Assembly: GCF_002009425.1 (NCBI RefSeq)
Contig: NZ_CP019936.1
Span: forward strand, 4,575,297 to 4,639,296
From: Thiosocius teredinicola
GTDB lineage: Bacteria; Pseudomonadota; Gammaproteobacteria; Chromatiales; Chromatiaceae
Direction: 5' to 3'
DNA length: 64,000 bases
Shown: in pieces, positions 17,325 through 26,437 of the stretch
How positions within the stretch are numbered: position 1 is the first letter of the stretch
Layout of the letters: the number at the start of each line of letters is the position of its first letter
Notes under the pieces: model-generated
The model's input: the letters and a program-made list of their open reading frames with translations, nothing else
The model's database searches: none
What the model was told of the DNA's origin: nothing
Program-made: the position numbers and the translations under genes

Positions 17325-18191
17325 ATGTCACTGGACAAAGACTGGATTACCGAGATCTGCGAAGACGGCGGCTCGGCGTTTTCATTGAAAGGCGGCGAGA
17401 AGGTGTTTGAGCAGCAATCGCCGTTTCAGAAGGTCGAGGTCTTCAAGACGGAGACCTATGGCAAGCTGATGCTGATCGACGGCTGCACCATGGTCAGCAC
17501 ACGCGAAAACTTTCTGTACCACGAGATGATGAGCCACCCGGTGCTGTTCAGCCACCACGCGCCCAAGCGCGTCGCGATCATCGGCGGCGGCGATTGCGGC
17601 ACACTCAGGGAAGTGCTCAAGCACCCTGAAGTCGAAAAAGCGGTGCAGATCGACATCGACGAAGTGGTCACGCGCGCCTCGGAGCAGCACTTTCCGGAAT
17701 TGTGCGAGCTCAACGCCGATCCGCGTGCCGAGTTGCTGTTTATCGACGGCATCCAGTGGATGAAGGATGCACCGGCCGGCTCGCTCGACATCATCATTGT
17801 CGACTCGACCGACCCGATCGGCCCCGGCGAGGTGCTGTTCACCCCCGAGTTCTACAACGCCTGCTTCAACGCCCTCGACGACGGCGGACTGGTCATACAA
17901 CAAAGCGAATCACCGCTGATTCACATGGCGATCCTCGAGCGCATGTACCGCAGCCTGAAAACGGCCCGCTTCGCCGATGCGCGCACGCTGTTCTTCCCGC
18001 AGCCGATCTACCCCACCGGGTGGTGGTCGGCCACGATCGGCGCCAAGAACACGCAGCTGGATGGTTTCCGCCGCGCAGATGCGGAAAACAAACCCTTCGA
18101 AACGACCTACTACAACGTCGAGATCCATCAGGCGGCGTTCGCCCAACCCGAGTTCTTCCGTAAGGCACGCACCGGCTGGCTGACGGATTGA
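17325..18191 (+). CDS. speE: Polyamine aminopropyltransferase (spermidine synthase)
   Basis: A 288-residue cytoplasmic enzyme transferring an aminopropyl group from decarboxylated SAM to putrescine. The ATG at 17325 follows GGAG with 7-base spacing; the frame extends to 17220 but the extra 35 residues lack family similarity. Nucleotide-binding AIIGGGDCGTLREVLKH and catalytic DSTDPIGPGE are intact. It pairs with the divergent speA as a polyamine locus; speD is not in view. Confidence 0.96.
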   Translation: MSLDKDWITEICEDGGSAFSLKGGEKVFEQQSPFQKVEVFKTETYGKLMLIDGCTMVSTRENFLYHEMMSHPVLFSHHAPKRVAIIGGGDCGTLREVLKHPEVEKAVQIDIDEVVTRASEQHFPELCELNADPRAELLFIDGIQWMKDAPAGSLDIIIVDSTDPIGPGEVLFTPEFYNACFNALDDGGLVIQQSESPLIHMAILERMYRSLKTARFADARTLFFPQPIYPTGWWSATIGAKNTQLDGFRRADAENKPFETTYYNVEIHQAAFAQPEFFRKARTGWLTD

Positions 18192-18407
18192 ACGCCGTGT
18201 GACGGGCCTCACGCGCCCAAACAAGGCGCTCGAGGTGTGATCGCGTTCGCCTAAAGTCCGCGAAACCAAAGCCGATTTAAGCTCCTGAACGGGGTATGGA
18301 TCACGTCCTCGCACCGCGGGAGCCGACAGAGCCTTGTGCTGGGCTCCGTTGCGCCATCACGATCACCGCTGTTCCTTACAGATAATTCACGCTTAACGGA
18401 GCATCCA

Positions 18408-19223
18408 ATGCGGCTTTTTCGATCACTGATGTCAGTCGCGGTGCTGGGCCTGCTCATCGGCAGTTACGCGCAGGCCGCGGGCAACGCGGAGGCCGAAGGC
18501 CGCAAACTCGCGCAGGCCGTGTACGACGCACCCGACGGTAAAGACTTCGCCTCGCGCGCCACCATGACCCTGATCGAGAAGGGTCGCGATCCGCGCAAAC
18601 GCACGATGTATACACTCAGCGTCGAACCCAAGCAGGGTGAGCGCTGGTCGCTGACGCGCTTTACAAGTCCTAACGACATCGACGGCGTCGGCCTGTTGAC
18701 CAAAGACCATCCCGGCGACGAGAGCGATCAATGGCTTTACCTGCCCGCCCTCGACCGCGTGCGCCGCGTATCCTCATCACGCAAAGGGGGGCGCTTCGTC
18801 AACTCCGACCTGTTCTTTGAAGATCTGCGCGACCGCGAAGTGGACATGGACAAGCACCTCTACAAGGGCGAAGGCAAGTTCGGCAAGCTGAAGGTCAAGT
18901 TGCTGGAAAGCACCCCGGTCGATCCGGACAACTCGGTGTACACCAAGCGCATCAGTTGGGTACACCCGAAAACCCTGATCCCGTTGCGCGTCGATTTTTA
19001 CCAGGCGCATTCAAGCAAGCCGGTCAAGCGGCTGCTGGTCAAACGTATCAAGCGCGTGCAGGGATTTTGGACCGTACTCGACAGCACGATGCAGGATCTC
19101 AAGTCAGGCCACACTACCCGTATAACCTTGTCGTCACTTAAGTATAATCAGGGGATACCCGATCGATTGTTTAGCAGCCAAGCACTGGCGGATGACCGTG
19201 CAGAAATAAAATATCGGCCGTAG
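18408..19223 (+). CDS. LolA-like outer-membrane lipoprotein-sorting-type periplasmic protein
   Basis: A 271-residue secreted protein with a signal peptide (MRLFRSLMSVAVLGLLIG, cleavage near AQA-AG). MYTLSVEPKQGERWSLTRF, DESDQWLYLPALDRVRRV and NSDLFFEDLRDREV match the LolA-like family found beside RND transporters. The fold binds lipid-like molecules between membranes. The next two genes encode a beta-barrel and an RND-type transporter, so the three probably form one export or lipid-trafficking system. Cargo unknown. Confidence 0.75.
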   Translation: MRLFRSLMSVAVLGLLIGSYAQAAGNAEAEGRKLAQAVYDAPDGKDFASRATMTLIEKGRDPRKRTMYTLSVEPKQGERWSLTRFTSPNDIDGVGLLTKDHPGDESDQWLYLPALDRVRRVSSSRKGGRFVNSDLFFEDLRDREVDMDKHLYKGEGKFGKLKVKLLESTPVDPDNSVYTKRISWVHPKTLIPLRVDFYQAHSSKPVKRLLVKRIKRVQGFWTVLDSTMQDLKSGHTTRITLSSLKYNQGIPDRLFSSQALADDRAEIKYRP

Positions 19224-19262
19224 ATCGATCGCTTCTTGAAAGGACACAAGGACTATAACCAC

Positions 19263-20744
19263 ATGTACTTTCCGCGATATACCGGGCGCGTTTTCGCAAC
19301 GCTTCTTCTCACCGCTTCTGTTTCCCCGATCGCTCTCGCCGCCGACGAGATCGTAATCGAGGAAGAAATCACCATCGACGCCAGCGACAGCGCGCCGGCG
19401 GAAGAGATCCTGATCGACGACACCGGTTCGCCGGCTATTGAGTCGGGCGATATCGTCATCGACGAACCCGCATCGGAGCAGTCCGACACGATCGTGATCG
19501 ACGACAGCACGCCGGCTGAAAGCACTGAAACCGAGATGGCGGAGTCGTCCAACTTCGACATCGGCCTGGACAAGGCACGCGTCGAATACGGTTACGTCTA
19601 CCCGTCCGACAGCGAGGCCGACAACACCTTCTACGGCCATCTCTCAGGATCGGCCAACTGGCAGCCGGACCCGTCTTGGGAGTTCCAGGCCGCAGCGCGC
19701 GTTGACGGCAACGGCCAGAGCGGCGGCGAGTCCAATGGCACTTTTGCCGGTGACTACGGCGATACCTTCGTACGCTTCCGTGGCGACACCACGCGTGTCA
19801 CGCTCGGCACCCAGACCGTGATCTGGGGACGCATGGACGAGATCCCGCTGTCCGACTTCGTCAGTACTGCCGACCTGTCGCGCTTCGTGCTCGACGACCT
19901 CGAAGACCGGCGACGTTCGAACCCGGTGCTGCGTCTCGAATCCTTCTTCGGCGCCGGCAAGCTCGACGTGGTCTGGCTGTTCGACTTCCGACCGGCGGAA
20001 CTGCCCGACCAAGACAGCATCTGGTATCCGATCAACCGCGATTCCGGTCGCATGCTCGGCTTCGATCCGGATGACATCCCCGCGGCAGCAGTCCGCGATG
20101 CCGAGATCTCGGACGAAGAGACCGAGGGCGATGGCGGCTTTGGCGCACGCTATACGCGCGCCCATTCATTTGCCGACATCGGCGTGACGGTTGCCCATGT
20201 ACGTCAGTCGACACCCTATTACCGCATGGTCGCCCCCGGCCGGTTCGAGGCCGAGTATCAGCGCTCGTGGAACTACGGTATCGACGCTGCCTTCGAGGCA
20301 ATGGGCGCCACCGTACGGGTCGAGGCCGCCTATTTCAGCGACATGCCGGTGACGCGCACCGACTTCAGCTATACGACGACCGAGGCCGTACTGTGGGGCG
20401 CCGGTGTCGAAATGCATCCCGGCGATGGCGATACCCGGGTCAATGTTCAGGTGATCGGCAGCAACCTGGTCAACGCACCCGACGTGCTCGACCGCGAAAA
20501 CGTCTACAGTCTGAATGGCGAGGTCGACGTACCGTTTGACCGTGGTCGCTGGCGTGCAAGCCTCGACTTCAACCTCGGCCTCAACGATACCGACGTGTAC
20601 CTGAACCCAGAAATCGCCTTCCTCGGTTGGGAGCCACACGAGTTGTACCTGGCGGTGCACTACTTTGACGGCGACGACGACACCCTGGGTGGCTTCCACG
20701 AAGACCATTCGTCGATCAACCTGGGTTGGCGCTCGACGTTTTAA
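19263..20744 (+). CDS. Outer-membrane beta-barrel protein with acidic repeat region
   Basis: A 493-residue protein. The ATG at 19263 (MYFPRYTGRVFATLLL) with AAGGA about 10 bases upstream is preferred over a TTG at 19236. After the signal peptide, roughly residues 28-95 form an acidic linker with five related units built on I-[VLT]-I-[DE] (DEIVIEE, EITIDAS, EILIDD, DIVIDE, TIVIDD). The rest alternates aromatic and polar residues as in porins and ends GWRSTF, with the terminal Phe used by the barrel assembly machinery. It lies between the LolA-like and RND genes and could be their outer-membrane partner. DUF1302-like proteins are one possibility. Confidence 0.65.
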   Translation: MYFPRYTGRVFATLLLTASVSPIALAADEIVIEEEITIDASDSAPAEEILIDDTGSPAIESGDIVIDEPASEQSDTIVIDDSTPAESTETEMAESSNFDIGLDKARVEYGYVYPSDSEADNTFYGHLSGSANWQPDPSWEFQAAARVDGNGQSGGESNGTFAGDYGDTFVRFRGDTTRVTLGTQTVIWGRMDEIPLSDFVSTADLSRFVLDDLEDRRRSNPVLRLESFFGAGKLDVVWLFDFRPAELPDQDSIWYPINRDSGRMLGFDPDDIPAAAVRDAEISDEETEGDGGFGARYTRAHSFADIGVTVAHVRQSTPYYRMVAPGRFEAEYQRSWNYGIDAAFEAMGATVRVEAAYFSDMPVTRTDFSYTTTEAVLWGAGVEMHPGDGDTRVNVQVIGSNLVNAPDVLDRENVYSLNGEVDVPFDRGRWRASLDFNLGLNDTDVYLNPEIAFLGWEPHELYLAVHYFDGDDDTLGGFHEDHSSINLGWRSTF

Positions 20745-20765
20745 CCACCATGGAACCTGATTGGC

Positions 20766-23700
20766 GTGATTGACGACTCCCTGCGACCGGCACATGCGGA
20801 ACGTTCCCGACAAGCGGTCGCTTTCGTTCATGAAGGGTTCTTCGTCTACGCCAATCAGCCATTCCTCGAACGCCTAGGCTACAAAACCTTCGAGGACCTC
20901 GAAGCGGTCCCGCTGCTCGACCTGGTCGAAGGAACCGACCACGAGCGTCTGCGCGAGCATCTCGAGGCTGCCAAGCAGACCGCCGGCACCGACGCCAAGC
21001 CACCCGAAGCCCGGCTGTTGCTGCGGCGCGCCGACGACCTCCCGTTATCCGGCACCTTCACCTCGTTCCGCACGCGCTACGCCGGCGAAGACTGTGTTCA
21101 GCTCAACCTGAAGACCCGCGAGGACAGCAGCCTCAAGCAGGTCGTGCAGAACCTCCCCTGGCGTCTGTATCTCAGCCTGATCTTTCTGGTGTTGTTCACC
21201 GTTCTGCCGTCGACGATGCTGCTCAAGCTCAACATCGACAACTCGCCGAGCGTGTACTTCCCCGACGACGAGCCCGCGGTGGTGCTCGACAACGAACTCA
21301 AAGAACGATTTCCCGGCGACCAGGTCTTTTTGCTGGTCTTCGACGGCGTCGCACTGTATTCCGACGGTTTCCTCGAAGCCTATGACCAACTCGGCAAGGC
21401 ACTGCACAAGCTGCCGTTGATCGATGACGTCATCTCGGTCACCAACCAGGACCACATCCGCGGCGGCAAAGACAGCTTCATCGTCGAGCCATTGATCGAC
21501 GTGCGCGAACTCGAGAACTCGCGCCCCAAGGCGCGACAGCAGCACATCCTCGGCGACCGCTTCGCCAAGGGCGCGCTGATCTCGCAAGAAGGCAATGCGC
21601 TGGCGATGGTCGTGATTCCGGGCGAGAGCGGCAACAGCCTCGAACGCCTGGAGATGGAAGGCGAGATCATGGCCGCGGTCGACGATGCGCGCCTCAGCGG
21701 CTACCTGACCGCGGTCGCGGGCTGGATTCCTGTCGACGTCGCCGAACTCAAATCGATGCTCAGCGACAACGCGGTGTTCATTCCGGCTACCGTCATCACC
21801 GGCCTGTTGTTGATCTGGTGGCTGTTCCGCCGCTGGCTGGCGGTCATCCTCGCCGGCGTGGCGATCAGCGTGGTCGTGAACTCGACGGTCGCAATCTACG
21901 TGCTGCTCGACCAGCCGTTCACGCTGGTGTCGAGCATCATCTCGCCAATGCTGTCGGCGCTGACGGTGGCGGCGCTGGTGCACCTGTTCAACGCGCTCTA
22001 CCAGGCGTCGCGCCACGGCTATACCGGTCGGGAACGCGTCGAGCGTGCGCTCGAAGAAATCGACAAGCCGGCAATGTTCGCCGCGCTCACCACGGCAGCC
22101 GGTCTGGCCTCGCTGGGCACCAGCCCGATCGTGCCGATCAAGGTCTTCGGCCTGTTCTCGGCATGCGGCGTCGCGCTGATCTACGTGGTGGTCTACCGCG
22201 TGCTGCCGAACGTGTGCGTGCGCTGGGACAGAACGCCGTGGCCGCGCGTCAAAGGCGGGTTGAGTACGATGGACCATGTCGTGCGCAGCATGGCCTACTT
22301 CGGCATGCGCCACCCGTTGATCGTGATCGTGTTCACCCTGGGCGGGCTGGCCTTCGGCTTGCCGCAGCTCGCCAAGGTCAAGGTCGAGACCAATTTTCAG
22401 GAGTACTTTCCTTACGAGCACACTGTACGCGCAGCAACCCGGCTGGTGGACGAACAGTTCGTCGGCACGATGCCGCTGGAGGTCAGCTTCAATGCCGCGC
22501 AGCGCGATGGTCTGGTCGATCATACGATCTTGCAGAAGATGCGCGATTTCCAGGCCTGGGCCAAGTCGCAGCCGGAGATCGACCGTACCTTCTCGATGGT
22601 CGACTTCATCGAAGAGATGAACTGGGCGTTCAACGCCGAAAAGCCCGAGTTCCGCAAGCTGCCCGACGATGACCAGCTGATCAGCCAGTACCTGCTGGTG
22701 TACGACGGCGAGGATCTGTTCGACTTCGTCGACCGCGACTACCAGCACGCGCACATCGTGCTGAACCTCAACGTGCATAGTGCCAACGAGATCTCCGGCG
22801 TGATGGACAAGATCCGCGCCTACCTCGGTGAGCATGTCGGCGATCAGGTCGACTGGGAGATCGCCGGTGCCGGCCGTCTGTTCGCCGACATGGAAGACCT
22901 GTTGGTGGCCGGCCAGGTCTACAGCCTGTGGGGCGCACTGGTTCTGATCTACGTCTTCATGCTGATCCTGTGGCGCACCCCCTGGGGCGCGGCGCTGTGC
23001 ATGATCCCCAACCTGTCACCGATCCTGCTGATCTTCATCATCATGGGGCTGTTCGGTATCTGGCTGGACATGGCGACCGCGATGATCGCCAGCGTCGCGG
23101 TGGGTATCGCCGTCGACGACACCATCCACGTCTACCATGGCGTGCGCAATCGCATTCAGAACGGCATCTCGCCGGTCATCGCGATGGCCCGCGCCTATCG
23201 CGAGGCCGGTCGAGCGGTGGTCGTCACCACCATCATCTTGAGCGCGCAGTTCTTGATCCTGGTGACGTCGGACTTTGTACCGACGCGTAACTTCGGCCTA
23301 CTGACCACGATCGGCCTGATTGCCGCCCTGGTGTTCGACCTGGTGTTGCTGCCGGCATTGCTGATCGTGATCTTCGGCCGCAATAGCGCGGTTGCAGCCT
23401 GGCTGGCGCGTCTGCCCTGGGCCAAAGTCAAAGCTGCGGTGCAAACCGAAGACGCAGCCGAGCCGGGCTTCGACAGACTCTACTGGACGCCCGAACGCCG
23501 GGTTGCGCTGGTACGCGAAGTGATGTCGGGCAAGATGGCGGTCGCGGCGGCGGCTCGTGAATACAACGTGCCGGAAGACAAGATCGAGAAGTGGGTCGAG
23601 CGCGTCGAACAGAGCATCAACGACACATTCAGCGACAAGCTACCGATCTCTCGGCGCGACCCGGCCAAGGTGCGCGCACTCGCCAAGGCCTATCAGAAGC

Positions 23701-23789
23701 TGAAGATCGAAAACCGCGTGCTCAAAGCCAAGACGGCGGAGTTGGAATCGGACAGCGAACTCGCCGACGAGGTCAGGCACGCTCCATAG
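20766..23789 (+). CDS. PAS domain - RND/MMPL transporter - helix-turn-helix/coiled-coil fusion
   Basis: A 1007-residue inner-membrane protein starting at GTG (20766), 21 bases after the barrel gene. Residues about 15-110 look like a PAS sensor (VAFVHEGFFVYANQPFLERLGY). From about 130 to 885 it is an RND transporter: a first membrane segment (RLYLSLIFLVLFTVLP), a periplasmic loop, a sterol-sensing-type bundle, a second loop, and a second bundle with AVGIAVDDTIHVYHG. Residues about 901-945 form a transposase-type HTH (YWTPERRVALVREVMSGK, ending DKIEKWVERV), and about 970-1000 a coiled coil (LKIENRVLKAKTAELE). Sensor and HTH would both be cytoplasmic. The HTH-plus-zipper resembles IS3-type OrfA. 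Its role may be oligomerisation instead of DNA binding. Confidence 0.85.
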   Translation: MIDDSLRPAHAERSRQAVAFVHEGFFVYANQPFLERLGYKTFEDLEAVPLLDLVEGTDHERLREHLEAAKQTAGTDAKPPEARLLLRRADDLPLSGTFTSFRTRYAGEDCVQLNLKTREDSSLKQVVQNLPWRLYLSLIFLVLFTVLPSTMLLKLNIDNSPSVYFPDDEPAVVLDNELKERFPGDQVFLLVFDGVALYSDGFLEAYDQLGKALHKLPLIDDVISVTNQDHIRGGKDSFIVEPLIDVRELENSRPKARQQHILGDRFAKGALISQEGNALAMVVIPGESGNSLERLEMEGEIMAAVDDARLSGYLTAVAGWIPVDVAELKSMLSDNAVFIPATVITGLLLIWWLFRRWLAVILAGVAISVVVNSTVAIYVLLDQPFTLVSSIISPMLSALTVAALVHLFNALYQASRHGYTGRERVERALEEIDKPAMFAALTTAAGLASLGTSPIVPIKVFGLFSACGVALIYVVVYRVLPNVCVRWDRTPWPRVKGGLSTMDHVVRSMAYFGMRHPLIVIVFTLGGLAFGLPQLAKVKVETNFQEYFPYEHTVRAATRLVDEQFVGTMPLEVSFNAAQRDGLVDHTILQKMRDFQAWAKSQPEIDRTFSMVDFIEEMNWAFNAEKPEFRKLPDDDQLISQYLLVYDGEDLFDFVDRDYQHAHIVLNLNVHSANEISGVMDKIRAYLGEHVGDQVDWEIAGAGRLFADMEDLLVAGQVYSLWGALVLIYVFMLILWRTPWGAALCMIPNLSPILLIFIIMGLFGIWLDMATAMIASVAVGIAVDDTIHVYHGVRNRIQNGISPVIAMARAYREAGRAVVVTTIILSAQFLILVTSDFVPTRNFGLLTTIGLIAALVFDLVLLPALLIVIFGRNSAVAAWLARLPWAKVKAAVQTEDAAEPGFDRLYWTPERRVALVREVMSGKMAVAAAAREYNVPEDKIEKWVERVEQSINDTFSDKLPISRRDPAKVRALAKAYQKLKIENRVLKAKTAELESDSELADEVRHAP

Positions 23790-24270
23790 TCACGAAGCTG
23801 TAGGCGTGCGGATTGCGCGCGTCGGCCTCGTGACATTCGCGTGCTACCTCTTTCCATGCATCGCGGTCGAATGCCGGGAAGCGGGTGTCGCCGTCGAAGT
23901 CATCGTGTACAAAGGTCAGGTACAGGCGCGAGGCCATCGGCAAGGTCTGCGCATACAGGTTGGCACCGCCGACGATCATCATCTCATCGGCATCACCGGC
24001 CAGCGTCAGCGCTTCATCGAGTGAACGCGCAATCTCCGCGCCTTCGGCCACATAGTCCGGGTCGCGAGTCACTACGATATGCCGACGATGCGGTAGCAGA
24101 CCGGGCAGCGACTCCCAGGTGCGTCGACCCATGATGATCGGCTTGCCCATGGTCAGGCGTTTAAAATGTCCGAGATCCGCCGGCAATCGCCAGGGAAGTT
24201 GATTGTCACGGCCGATGACGCCGTTGTCCGCCATCGCAGCGATCAGGGAAAGGTTGGGTAACACGTGCAT
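23773..24270 (-). CDS. folA: Dihydrofolate reductase
   Basis: A 165-residue enzyme reducing dihydrofolate with NADPH. LIAAMADNGVIGRDNQLPW with the proton-handling Asp in LPADLGHFK, MGRRTWESLP and MIVGGANLYAQ are diagnostic. Its 3' end overlaps the convergent PAS-RND-HTH gene by 17 bases. It lies downstream of thyA, its pathway partner, with a small acidic gene between them. Confidence 0.96.
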   Translation of the reverse strand: MHVLPNLSLIAAMADNGVIGRDNQLPWRLPADLGHFKRLTMGKPIIMGRRTWESLPGLLPHRRHIVVTRDPDYVAEGAEIARSLDEALTLAGDADEMMIVGGANLYAQTLPMASRLYLTFVHDDFDGDTRFPAFDRDAWKEVARECHEADARNPHAYSFVTMERA

Positions 24271-24359
24271 GCGCGGATTCTATCAGGCGGCGCAGCGTAC
24301 CCAGGGGGGAATGTTTGCGAACCCGCTATCCGAAGAAAGCGGGTTATCGGCACGCCAAC

Positions 24360-24491
24360 TTATTCTTCTTCATCGCCCAGCAGGTCTTCGTCAGCATCGA
24401 TCATCATCTCGATGATGGTTTCTACCTGCTCAGGTGCTTCTTCAGCCATTTCCAACAGCTCGCGGCCGTCTACTGCCAATTCGCCACTCAT
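24360..24491 (-). CDS. Very small acidic protein (43 aa), hypothetical
   Basis: A 43-codon frame: MSGELAVDGRELLEMAEE, then a stretch containing IIEMMIDAD and ending LLGDEEE. GGAG lies 10 bases before the ATG. It is strongly acidic and probably helical. It sits between thyA and folA on the same strand. No family is recognised; it could be a real microprotein or a chance frame, though the ribosome site and regular composition favour a gene. Confidence 0.45.
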   Translation of the reverse strand: MSGELAVDGRELLEMAEEAPEQVETIIEMMIDADEDLLGDEEE

Positions 24492-24660
24492 GACCGTTTA
24501 CTCCAATTAAAGTACATCGTGAATTACTTATATGCTTTATCGGCAGCGGATGCAAAAGCTCGATACGGTGTCATTTGACGGGCGTCAAATAAACTTCTGC
24601 ATTGCATCACGGGGCGAAACCAACGCCCAAAACGGCGGTCTGCGGCCGGCAGTCGCCACT

Positions 24661-25494
24661 TCAGACGGCGATCGGCGCCTTGATGTGCGGATGAAACTGG
24701 TAGTTGTCGAGCGTGAAGTCGTCGTAAGTGAAAGCGAACAGGTCGGTAACGTCCGGATTCAGCGTGATGCGCGGTAGCTCGAATGGCGTGCGCGTGAGCT
24801 GCTCGTCCGCCTGCTCAAGGTGGTTGGTATACAGGTGGGCATCGCCGAGCGTGTGGACGAACTCGCCCGCCTCCAGGCCGCAGACCTGCGCGATCATCAA
24901 GGTCAGCAAGGAGTAACTGGCGATATTGAACGGCACGCCGAGAAAGATATCGGCGCTGCGCTGATAGAGCTGGCACGACAAGCGGCCGTTCGAGACATAG
25001 AACTGGAAGAACGCATGGCACGGCGCCAGGGCCATCTTGCCGGCCGCGACGTTTTCCTGCGGCGAGCGGGTTTCGTCCGGCAGGTCGGCCGGGTTCCAGG
25101 CCGACACGATGATGCGGCGCGAATCCGGATTGTTCCTGATCTGTTCGACGACCTGTTCGATCTGGTCGATATGCCGGCCGTCCGGCGCAGGCCACGAGCG
25201 CCACTGGTAACCGTAGACCGGCCCCAGCTCGCCGTTCTCGTCAGCCCACTCGTCCCAGATCTTCACGCCATGCTCTTTCAGGTAGCGCGTATTGGTGTCG
25301 CCCTTGAGAAACCACAGCAGTTCGTGGATCACCGACTTGAGGTGGATCTTCTTGGTCGTCACCAACGGAAAACCCTGGCGCAGGTCGAAGCGCATCTGGT
25401 GACCGAAGACCGACCAGGTGCCGGTGCCGGTGCGGTCGCCCTTGAAATCGCCGAACTGGCGCACGCGATAAAGAAGGTCGAGATACTGTTTCAT
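24661..25494 (-). CDS. thyA: Thymidylate synthase
   Basis: A 277-residue enzyme making dTMP from dUMP with methylene-THF. Catalytic Cys159 is in [12 protein letters not shown]; the dUMP-binding [29 protein letters not shown] and [12 protein letters not shown] are intact. It is 13 residues longer than the E. coli protein, explained by a short insertion just before the catalytic cysteine ([13 protein letters not shown]). Its ATG overlaps the lgt stop by 4 bases, so the two are coupled, as in many gammaproteobacteria. Confidence 0.97.
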   Translation of the reverse strand: MKQYLDLLYRVRQFGDFKGDRTGTGTWSVFGHQMRFDLRQGFPLVTTKKIHLKSVIHELLWFLKGDTNTRYLKEHGVKIWDEWADENGELGPVYGYQWRSWPAPDGRHIDQIEQVVEQIRNNPDSRRIIVSAWNPADLPDETRSPQENVAAGKMALAPCHAFFQFYVSNGRLSCQLYQRSADIFLGVPFNIASYSLLTLMIAQVCGLEAGEFVHTLGDAHLYTNHLEQADEQLTRTPFELPRITLNPDVTDLFAFTYDDFTLDNYQFHPHIKAPIAV

Positions 25495-26324
25495 GCGGCG
25501 GACCTGCGATAGGCGATCAACATCAGGAAAACGCCGCCGACAATCATCGGCAGCGACAGCAACTGCCCCATGGTAACCCAGCCGAATGCCAGATAACCCA
25601 GTTGAACATCGGGCATCCGCACCAGTTCAACGGCGAAACGGAACGCACCGTAACCGATCAGAAACAGACCCGATACCGCCATCATCGGCCGCGGTTTGCT
25701 GCTGAACCACCACAGTATGATGAACAGCACCAGACCCTCCAGCGCTGCCTCGTAGAGCTGCGTGGGGTGCAGAGGCGGTGTGTATTCTGTGCCGCGCGGC
25801 AATTGCAGCTTGTCGAGGCACAGTGCCTGAAACTTTGAGCATGACACCTGCATCGCCCACGGCACATTGCCCGGCGCACCCCAGAGCTCACCGTTGATGA
25901 AGTTGCCGATGCGCCCGGCCAGCAGGCCCAGCGGCACCAGCGGCGCGGCGAAGTCGGTCAGGTCGAAGAAGCGCTTGTTGTGGATGCGCCCATACAGCCA
26001 GACCGCGACCAGTACGCCGAGAAAGCCGCCGTGGAAAGACATGCCCCCCTCCCAGATACGGAAGATCTGCAGCGGGTCGTTCATCCACTGATGGGCGTTG
26101 TAAAACAGGATATACCCGATACGGCCACCCAGGATCACACCCAGCGCACCGTAGAACAACAGATCGTCCATCTGCTTCGGGTTGACCACGGCATCGGCCG
26201 AACGCGCCCGGCGCCGCCCCAGATACCAGGCCAACGCGAAGCCGATCAGATACATCAGGCCGTACCAGCGAATGGCGACGGGGCCGAGCGATACGGCGAT
26301 GGGATCGAAGTCGGGAAAAATCAT
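25491..26324 (-). CDS. lgt: Prolipoprotein diacylglyceryl transferase
   Basis: A 277-residue multi-pass inner-membrane enzyme adding diacylglycerol to the lipobox cysteine of prolipoproteins. The family signature [13 protein letters not shown] is present, with [15 protein letters not shown] at the N-terminus and [10 protein letters not shown] earlier. It precedes thyA with a 4-base overlap. Confidence 0.97.
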   Translation of the reverse strand: MIFPDFDPIAVSLGPVAIRWYGLMYLIGFALAWYLGRRRARSADAVVNPKQMDDLLFYGALGVILGGRIGYILFYNAHQWMNDPLQIFRIWEGGMSFHGGFLGVLVAVWLYGRIHNKRFFDLTDFAAPLVPLGLLAGRIGNFINGELWGAPGNVPWAMQVSCSKFQALCLDKLQLPRGTEYTPPLHPTQLYEAALEGLVLFIILWWFSSKPRPMMAVSGLFLIGYGAFRFAVELVRMPDVQLGYLAFGWVTMGQLLSLPMIVGGVFLMLIAYRRSAA

Positions 26325-26437
26325 GGCGGGCGAGTTTAACAGCTAATGACCGTCCGTCATGTGGCGAGATGTGGACTTGAACATAGACACCATCCAGGGC
26401 TGAAAGTACGCTTGACCGCATCTCTTCGGAGCCCTGC

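Noticed and set aside
21045-22835. 596-codon minus-strand frame inside the PAS-RND-HTH gene
   Set aside because: Composition is that of an antisense shadow (His, Val, Arg, Asp rich, no hydrophobic segments), while the plus frame has clear RND motifs.
20766-23789. Possible insertion sequence at the 3' end of the RND gene because of the OrfA-like HTH
   Set aside because: No inverted repeats, target duplication or catalytic DDE domain; the HTH is in frame with the transporter and the gene ends normally.
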